From an uncultured Archangium sp. (GTDB taxonomy: Bacteria > Myxococcota > Myxococcia > Myxococcales > Myxococcaceae), in NCBI GenBank assembly GCA_946479335.1, contig CAMLFP010000182.1, positions 1 to 10,599 of the forward strand: DNA of 10,599 nucleotides. The letters run 5' to 3'. The position numbers and the translations under genes were made by a program. The notes under the pieces are model-generated. The model saw nothing but the letters and a program-made list of their open reading frames with translations, had not been told where the DNA came from and did not search any database. This document shows positions 6,894 through 10,599 of the stretch, one piece after another (within the stretch, counting starts at the first letter, position 1; each line of letters begins with the position of its first letter).

Positions 6894-7511
6894 GTGTTGT
6901 CGGAGGCCACGCACTGGCTCCGCGCGAAGGGCGCCGAGAAGTGGGCGCGCCTCGCCGCGCTGGGCCCCGATGTCGCCCTCGGTCTCGCGATGCTCGAGCG
7001 CCACCGCCCGCAGCACCCGCTGCTGCGGGAATTGAATCGCCTTCGCGCGGAAGAGCCCCTCGCGCGCCTGGTGCTGCGCACGCGCGCCCGGAGTGGCCTC
7101 GACGTCGCGCTGCTCCTCCGCGCGGAGGCGTGGTTGCAGGCCAACCCCCGCCGACACACCGCGGAGCGCCTGGGCGCTGCGGCGCTGACGCGGGAACTCA
7201 CGCAGTGGGTGCACGCGCAGCAGCGGCGCCTCGATGACTGGTTCCTCGAGCGGCTCGCCGAAGTGCCCGCGTCACCCGACCGCGCGGCGATCTTCGCGTG
7301 GCTCCACGGCGAGGCGGAGGCGCCGCGACCCATTCATCGGCTCTCTCTCGCGCTGCGGGCGCGTGACCTCCCCGGCATCGAAGCGGCGCTGCGCGACTGC
7401 CCGCTCGACGACGAGTCACGCGCGCTGCACGGCCGCGCCCGGCTGCTGCTCGAACAGCACCGCCGCGGCGTCGCGCGGCCGCTGGAGCGCGCGCTGCGTG
7501 CCGGGGGGTGA
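6894..7511 (+). CDS. Hypothetical 205-aa Arg/Leu/Ala-rich helical protein
   Basis: I do not recognise a family. From GTG 6894 the product is 205 residues, rich in Ala, Leu, Arg and Glu, predicted almost wholly helical, with no signal peptide, membrane segment or cysteine cluster. Helix-like stretches include AEKWARLAALGPDVALGLAM and LTQWVHAQQRRLDDWFLERL; WHAT-like TPR spacing is not evident. The frame extends back to GTG 6843, immediately after the SPFH stop, but that extension runs through the 6861-6888 hairpin and reads RPTSPLPARGEG, typical of translated repeat DNA. GTG 6894 has GAGGGG about 6 nt upstream; TTG 6897 is another possibility. Being 51 bp behind the SPFH gene on the same strand suggests co-transcription, so a cytoplasmic partner of the SPFH scaffold is a reasonable guess, not a demonstrated role. 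The next gene follows after 131 bp. Confidence 0.7.
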   Translation: MLSEATHWLRAKGAEKWARLAALGPDVALGLAMLERHRPQHPLLRELNRLRAEEPLARLVLRTRARSGLDVALLLRAEAWLQANPRRHTAERLGAAALTRELTQWVHAQQRRLDDWFLERLAEVPASPDRAAIFAWLHGEAEAPRPIHRLSLALRARDLPGIEAALRDCPLDDESRALHGRARLLLEQHRRGVARPLERALRAGG

Positions 7512-7642
7512 CGCGTTCAACGAGCACGAAGACACGCGCGGCGCGCGGTCATGCCCGGTGGTGATGCGCTTCGACAGGAGCGCGCGGTGACGCGGACCGG
7601 GCGCGCCTTGTCGACGCGGCGTCCGAGCGCGAAGGTGCGCTC

Positions 7643-8047
7643 GTGGTGGTCCTGTCCTTCATCGGGCTGGCGTTCTTCGCGGCGGTCCATGCGCTGTGCG
7701 CGGGCTGGCTCACGTACACGGGTCAGCGCGAGCGCCTGTGGGAGCGCCTCGCGTTGATGTCGACGTTGCTCACCATGGTGATGGCGCTGACGCTGCTCCT
7801 CCCCGCGTTCTTCGTGCGCGGCTTCGAAGCCAATGCGTTGGCGCTCGGGTGGCTCTGGGGCGGCGCGCTGGTGCTCGAGGGGCTGTGCGTTGTCGGGCTG
7901 CGGCGCGCCTCGCCGCGCTTCGCAGGGGTAAGCGTGTCGCTGGTGTTGTTCGCGGTGCCGGCGTCGTGGCTGGGCCCGCGCGCGGTGGAGCGCTTCCAGC
8001 AGCGCCACCACCAGCACTGCGTCGTCTTCGCCGTGGCGGAGCGTTGA
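7643..8047 (+). CDS. Small four-helix integral membrane protein, unknown function
   Basis: 134 residues from GTG 7643, with GAAGG seven nt upstream; an in-frame stop at 7562 and lack of other starts limit the N-terminus. Four hydrophobic segments are clear at about residues 2-23, 36-58, 64-86 and 94-110, followed by a short tail with a His/Gln run (about 119-125, QQRHHQH). No family motif is recognised. It is the third plus-strand gene after the SPFH gene. The 131-bp gap to its upstream neighbour shows no convincing coding sequence, so it may share that transcript or have its own promoter. Its stop is three bases from that of the convergent methyltransferase gene, leaving no room for separate terminators, so transcripts probably overlap. 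Confidence 0.65.
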   Translation: MVVLSFIGLAFFAAVHALCAGWLTYTGQRERLWERLALMSTLLTMVMALTLLLPAFFVRGFEANALALGWLWGGALVLEGLCVVGLRRASPRFAGVSVSLVLFAVPASWLGPRAVERFQQRHHQHCVVFAVAER

Positions 8048-8050
8048 CGG

Positions 8051-8656
8051 CTACGTCCGCTGGCACAGGCAGTACACGAACTGCTGCGTCTTGCCGCTCG
8101 GCGTCTGGTGCAGCTCGGTGACGCTGCCCAGCTTCGCGAAGTCAGGGCCGAACTCCGCGTGCAGCGCGTCGGCGGAGTAGCGGCACACCTCGAGCCCGCT
8201 GCACTGCGTGGGGCCCTCGGGCCCGAAGGTGGCGACCAGCAGGTGCCCACCGGGCTTGAGCGCGTGGCGCACCGCCGCGACGTACCGTGCGCGCTCCTCC
8301 GGCGTGCGGAGGAAGTGGAACACCGCGCGGTCGTGCCAGAGGTCGAAGGCCTGCGCGGGGAGCGGCACCGAGGTGATGTCGCCCACCACCCAACGCACCG
8401 CCGCCGCGCGGTCGCCCAGCCGCCGCTGCGAGGTGGCCAGCGCCGCGGCCGAGAGGTCGTTGACCGTCACCGGGCCGTACCCGCGCGCGAGGAGGTCGTC
8501 GACCAACGTCGAGGCGCCCGCGCCCACGTCGATGATGGCGCCGCGTTGCAGTCGCCCGAGCAGCTCCAGCGACTGGTCGAGGTGTGGCCGGTACCAGCTC
8601 ACCTCGTCGACCTTCTTGCGCGCGTACACGTCTTCCCAATGCGTCTGTGAAGCCAT
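8051..8656 (-). CDS. Class I SAM-dependent methyltransferase
   Basis: 201 residues from ATG 8656, with GGAG 11 nt upstream. The fold motifs are in order: an N-terminal HWEDVYARKKVDEVSWYRPH (7-26), SAM-binding motif I IIDVGAGAS (41-49), the acidic motif II residue in VTVNDLS (Asp67), GDIT (92-95), and motif IV FDLWHDRAVFHFL (104-116). The later FGPEGPTQCSGLEVCRYS (144-161) is characteristic of a widespread family of about 200-residue methyltransferases, often annotated only as methyltransferase-domain proteins. The substrate is unknown; small-molecule rather than nucleic-acid methylation is likely because no extra target-recognition domain is present. It is the last gene of the minus-strand cluster, 62 bp after the 90-aa gene. 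An in-frame upstream extension to 8752 overlaps that gene and is Arg/Pro-rich, so it was not used. Confidence 0.92.
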   Translation of the reverse strand: MASQTHWEDVYARKKVDEVSWYRPHLDQSLELLGRLQRGAIIDVGAGASTLVDDLLARGYGPVTVNDLSAAALATSQRRLGDRAAAVRWVVGDITSVPLPAQAFDLWHDRAVFHFLRTPEERARYVAAVRHALKPGGHLLVATFGPEGPTQCSGLEVCRYSADALHAEFGPDFAKLGSVTELHQTPSGKTQQFVYCLCQRT

Positions 8657-8718
8657 GGCGGTGAGAGCTCCGGAGGGCCGCGGGCGGTTCTCCTCCACCG
8701 GCGGGCAGGAGGGCGCCG

Positions 8719-8991
8719 TCACGCGGCGACGCAGTCTTCGCGCCTCGCCCACTCCAGCGACTCGCGCACCTGCGCGCGGCTGCGGAACTCGCGCTGCGTC
8801 ATCTCCGCGCTGGCGCCGTGGCCGGGCGCGAACTCCGAGTAGTAGGTGGTGAGTTCGAAGCCGTCGCCGTCGCGGCGCAACGTGCTCCGGTGCGCGACGG
8901 TGTCGGGGTACAGCGTGGTGGAGAAGGGCACCCGCAGCACGCCGCCTGCGTCGAGCACCGCGAGCAGCGCGTCGGCTTCGGGGGTCGTCAT
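8719..8991 (-). CDS. Hypothetical 90-aa protein, translationally coupled to the lipoprotein gene
   Basis: No family recognised. The 90-residue product starts MTTPEADALLAVLDAGGVLR and ends RESLEWARREDCVAA. It looks like a small alpha/beta domain: a helix, then strands such as HRSTLRRDGDGFELTTYY, and a charged C-terminal helix. No signal peptide, membrane segment or metal-binding cluster is seen. Its ATG (8991-8989) overlaps the lipoprotein stop (8990-8988) as ATGA, a standard coupling arrangement and the main evidence that this short frame is real. The same frame stays open upstream to 9441, but that part lies wholly inside the lipoprotein gene and is Arg/His/Gly-rich shadow sequence. Lacking a signal, it is presumably cytoplasmic although its partner gene is exported. 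Confidence 0.72.
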   Translation of the reverse strand: MTTPEADALLAVLDAGGVLRVPFSTTLYPDTVAHRSTLRRDGDGFELTTYYSEFAPGHGASAEMTQREFRSRAQVRESLEWARREDCVAA

Positions 8992-10376
8992 CGCGCCAGC
9001 CATTCTACGGCGTTCACGAAGAGGCGCGCATTCTGCTCTGTCGCCGCGTGCCATGAGTCGAAGCCCGGGTCGCTCTTGCCGTGGCTGTCGGTGCCGTCGT
9101 TGACGATGGCCGAGTCGCCCACCGCCACCACACGCCCGAGGCCGGGCTCCGCGGCGACGACGTAGGGGCTGCCGGTCTCGTAGCCCGTCGTGCCTGGCGG
9201 CACCGCGTTGACCAGCACCGTCGCCGGCGCGCCCGTCACCGTGAAGAGCCCGCCCTTGTGCATGCCCAGCCGCGTGACGCCCGCAGTCACCGGGTGCCCG
9301 CCGTCGACGAGGTTCTCGGTGTGCTGGCCGTTGAGCGAGTCGATGGCGCCCGACTGCGCGTAGGTGATGTTCGCCACCGTGAAGCCGAAGGGCGAGGCGG
9401 TCTTCGTGAAGACGTCGTTGAAGACGCCGACCGAGTCCCACCCGTTGCCGTCGCGGTCGCTCTCGGCGTGGTCGGCCACCATCAGCAGGCCGCCGCCGGC
9501 GAGCACGAAGTCGACCAGCGCGCGCGCCTCGTCGTCGGAGAGCGGCGCGCTCGGCTCGACCATCACCAGCACCGCGTAGTTCGAGAGGTCTTGCGCGGTG
9601 CCGGCGTCGAAGGTGAAGCGGCCGAAGGGCGGCAGCTGCTCGACGGTGAAGTGCCCGGTGTCGAAGAGCGCCTTGCCGAACGACGAGGCCTGCCCCGACC
9701 AGTCGGTTTCATTCACCGGCACGCTGGGGAAGGGGTGCCGCCCGGAGACGTCCACCACTCCGTCGGCGCTGCCCGCGCGCTCCCGGTGCGCGTCGTCGAA
9801 CAGCACGCGCTTGAAGGCGCCGAGCGCGCACGGGCCGCCGGCGTGCAGACAGTCGGGGTCGGCGCAGTCGGTCAGCGCGTCACCGTCATCATCGAGGTTG
9901 TTGCTGCATTCGGGGCCGAGCTCCCAGCGCAGCGGCGGGCACACGGTGACGACCGGGTTCTTGCTGCAGTCGGGGTCGGCGCAGTCGACGAGGCCGTCGC
10001 TGTACGCGCCGCCGGTGGGCTTCTCGCTGTTGTCGACGCCGTCGCTGCACTTCGCGTCGGTGTTCTCGAGCGTGTCGCAGACCTGCACCGTCGGCGTCTC
10101 GGAGCACCAGAAGTCGGCGCAGTCGGCGTAGCCGGAGTTGTCGTCGTCGAGCGTGTTGCTGCACAGCGCGTCGGTCGACTCCGCGTCTTCCGTGTTCCAC
10201 AGCCGGCCCGCGTCGGGGAGTTCGCGTGCGTCGGGCACGCCCGAATCGACCGGCACACCGGCGTCGGAGGGCTGCAGGCCCGCATCGGTGTGCTCCTGCG
10301 GGTGGGGCGTGCAGGCGGCGAAGAGGGCGGCGACGAGCAGGGCGCGGAGTCTCACGGCTGCGCGTCTAGCCCACAT
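8988..10376 (-). CDS. Secreted lipoprotein with Cys/Asp repeats and a DUF4350/GATase-like domain
   Basis: 462 residues from ATG 10376. An Arg-rich n-region and the hydrophobic RALLVAALFAAC give a lipoprotein signal with Cys22 as the likely lipidated residue; Phe at -3 is slightly off consensus. A low-complexity DAG/SDAG/PDAG linker (about 31-58) follows, typical of myxobacterial surface lipoproteins. Three Cys/Asp repeats come next (72-91, 110-137, 157-176) of the form C-S-N-x2-DDD-x2-G-x3-DC-x3-x-C, probably binding calcium and stabilised by disulfides. The C-terminal domain (about 187-462) has KRVLFDDAHRE, an ALVDFVLAGGGLLMVADH segment and a terminal GLGRVVAVGDSAIVND with NARLFVNAVEWL. This is the layout of DUF4350-like/class I glutamine-amidotransferase-like folds, here without an obvious nucleophile elbow Cys. 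It may be a binding or sensory domain rather than an enzyme. GTG 10355 (MRLRALLVAALF) or GTG 10421 are alternative starts; none has a clear Shine-Dalgarno. Confidence 0.85.
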   Translation of the reverse strand: MWARRAAVRLRALLVAALFAACTPHPQEHTDAGLQPSDAGVPVDSGVPDARELPDAGRLWNTEDAESTDALCSNTLDDDNSGYADCADFWCSETPTVQVCDTLENTDAKCSDGVDNSEKPTGGAYSDGLVDCADPDCSKNPVVTVCPPLRWELGPECSNNLDDDGDALTDCADPDCLHAGGPCALGAFKRVLFDDAHRERAGSADGVVDVSGRHPFPSVPVNETDWSGQASSFGKALFDTGHFTVEQLPPFGRFTFDAGTAQDLSNYAVLVMVEPSAPLSDDEARALVDFVLAGGGLLMVADHAESDRDGNGWDSVGVFNDVFTKTASPFGFTVANITYAQSGAIDSLNGQHTENLVDGGHPVTAGVTRLGMHKGGLFTVTGAPATVLVNAVPPGTTGYETGSPYVVAAEPGLGRVVAVGDSAIVNDGTDSHGKSDPGFDSWHAATEQNARLFVNAVEWLAR

Positions 10377-10429
10377 CGCGCATTGTCGGCCTGCACCTGA
10401 AGCGCCGCGCGGCCAGCCCACTCACGCGT

Positions 10430-10464
10430 GGTCGAAAATACGTATTGGCTACGCATTTTCGACC
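10430..10464. terminator. AT-rich 15-bp stem-loop downstream of the right-edge gene, upstream of the lipoprotein gene
   Basis: GGTCGAAAATACGTA (10430-10444) and TACGCATTTTCGACC (10450-10464) are inverted arms around the loop TTGGC, with one mismatched position (A10440 against C10454). In a minus-strand transcript that position becomes a G-U wobble, so all 15 pairs form. It begins 21 nt past the minus-strand stop at 10486. It is strikingly AT-rich for this DNA. No U-tract follows the stem, so it is not a textbook intrinsic terminator; mRNA 3'-end protection, an operator or a recombination site are alternatives. Confidence 0.5.
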
Positions 10465-10485
10465 GAGCGCGGAGGCCGCGTGGCG

Positions 10486-10599
10486 TCAGAGCACGAAGTC
10501 GCGCGCGAACAGCTCGGCGCCCGCGCCGTCGTGGAACGCGACGCGCACCGTGCCCGCATCGGGGTCGAACGTGAACGTCGTGTAGTTGTTGGTGCCCGA
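10486..10599 (-). CDS. C-terminal 37 residues of an unidentified protein (5' end outside window)
   Basis: Reading leftward from the window edge, a minus-strand frame gives 37 residues, SGTNNYTTFTFDPDAGTVRV then AFHDGAGAELFARDFVL, ending in TGA at 10488-10486. Alternating Thr/Phe/Val and Asp-Gly turns suggest paired beta strands, as at the end of a secreted beta-sandwich domain; I cannot name the family. It lies upstream of, and in the same direction as, the lipoprotein gene, with a 15-bp hairpin in the 109-bp gap. G/C-biased third positions and an end just before non-coding sequence support it as real. Confidence 0.6.
   Translation of the reverse strand, partial: SGTNNYTTFTFDPDAGTVRVAFHDGAGAELFARDFVL

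Noticed and set aside
4971..7214. Minus-strand open frame of 747 codons opposite the SPFH gene
   Set aside because: Arg/His/Leu/Gln-rich, lacks recognisable motifs, and mirrors the GC-biased third positions of the SPFH and following gene; a typical antisense shadow in high-GC DNA.
7551..7757. Short plus-strand frame (68 codons) with an AGGAG before an internal GTG at 7587
   Set aside because: Overlaps the start of the membrane protein in another frame and reads as Arg/Ser/Ala shadow without domain features; kept out despite the plausible ribosome binding site.
9081..10400. Plus-strand open frame of 439 codons opposite the lipoprotein gene
   Set aside because: Val/Arg/Gly-rich and motif-free; the minus strand has a lipoprotein signal, three Cys repeats and an ordered C-terminal domain.

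Overview
The window is GC-rich DNA, very probably from a myxobacterium (Myxococcota). This rests on strong G/C bias at third codon positions, a lipoprotein with Cys/Asp-rich repeats of the C-x2-DDDxDG-x3-DC type, a sigma54 activator with an unphosphorylatable N-domain, and a large degenerate ATPase/TPR protein. I could run no database search, so taxonomy and family names come from motif reading only. I saw no rRNA, tRNA, CRISPR array, insertion sequence or phage gene.

Layout. Left: the 3' end of a GT39-like polytopic glycosyltransferase (1-732, +), then a STAND/AAA-like protein with a C-terminal helical-repeat region and a broken Walker A lysine (797-3370, +). A gene-free 181-bp gap (3371-3551) separates it from a convergent sigma54 enhancer-binding protein (EBP; 3552-4859, -). 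The EBP is divergent from an SPFH/flotillin-like membrane protein (4995-6842, +). This is followed on the same strand by a 205-aa helical protein of unknown function (6894-7511) and a four-helix membrane protein (7643-8047). Right: a minus-strand cluster, in transcription order a lipoprotein with a DUF4350/glutamine-amidotransferase-like domain (10376-8988), a 90-aa protein overlapping it by ATGA (8991-8719), and a class I SAM methyltransferase (8656-8051). After an AT-rich hairpin (10430-10464) the window ends in the C-terminus of another minus-strand gene.

The most interesting region is the 135-bp divergent spacer 4860-4994. It holds two dyads sharing the core CGRTT-N2-AATCG, centred 22 bp apart; a candidate sigma54 promoter for the SPFH gene with a predicted start at 4971; and a candidate sigma70-type promoter for the EBP whose -10 lies inside the first dyad. 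The design matches pspF/pspA of enterobacteria, with a flotillin-like protein in place of PspA. My working hypothesis is a Psp-like, sigma54-controlled membrane-stress unit: EBP, SPFH scaffold, helical protein and small membrane protein. The sequence geometry is observed; the function is inferred.
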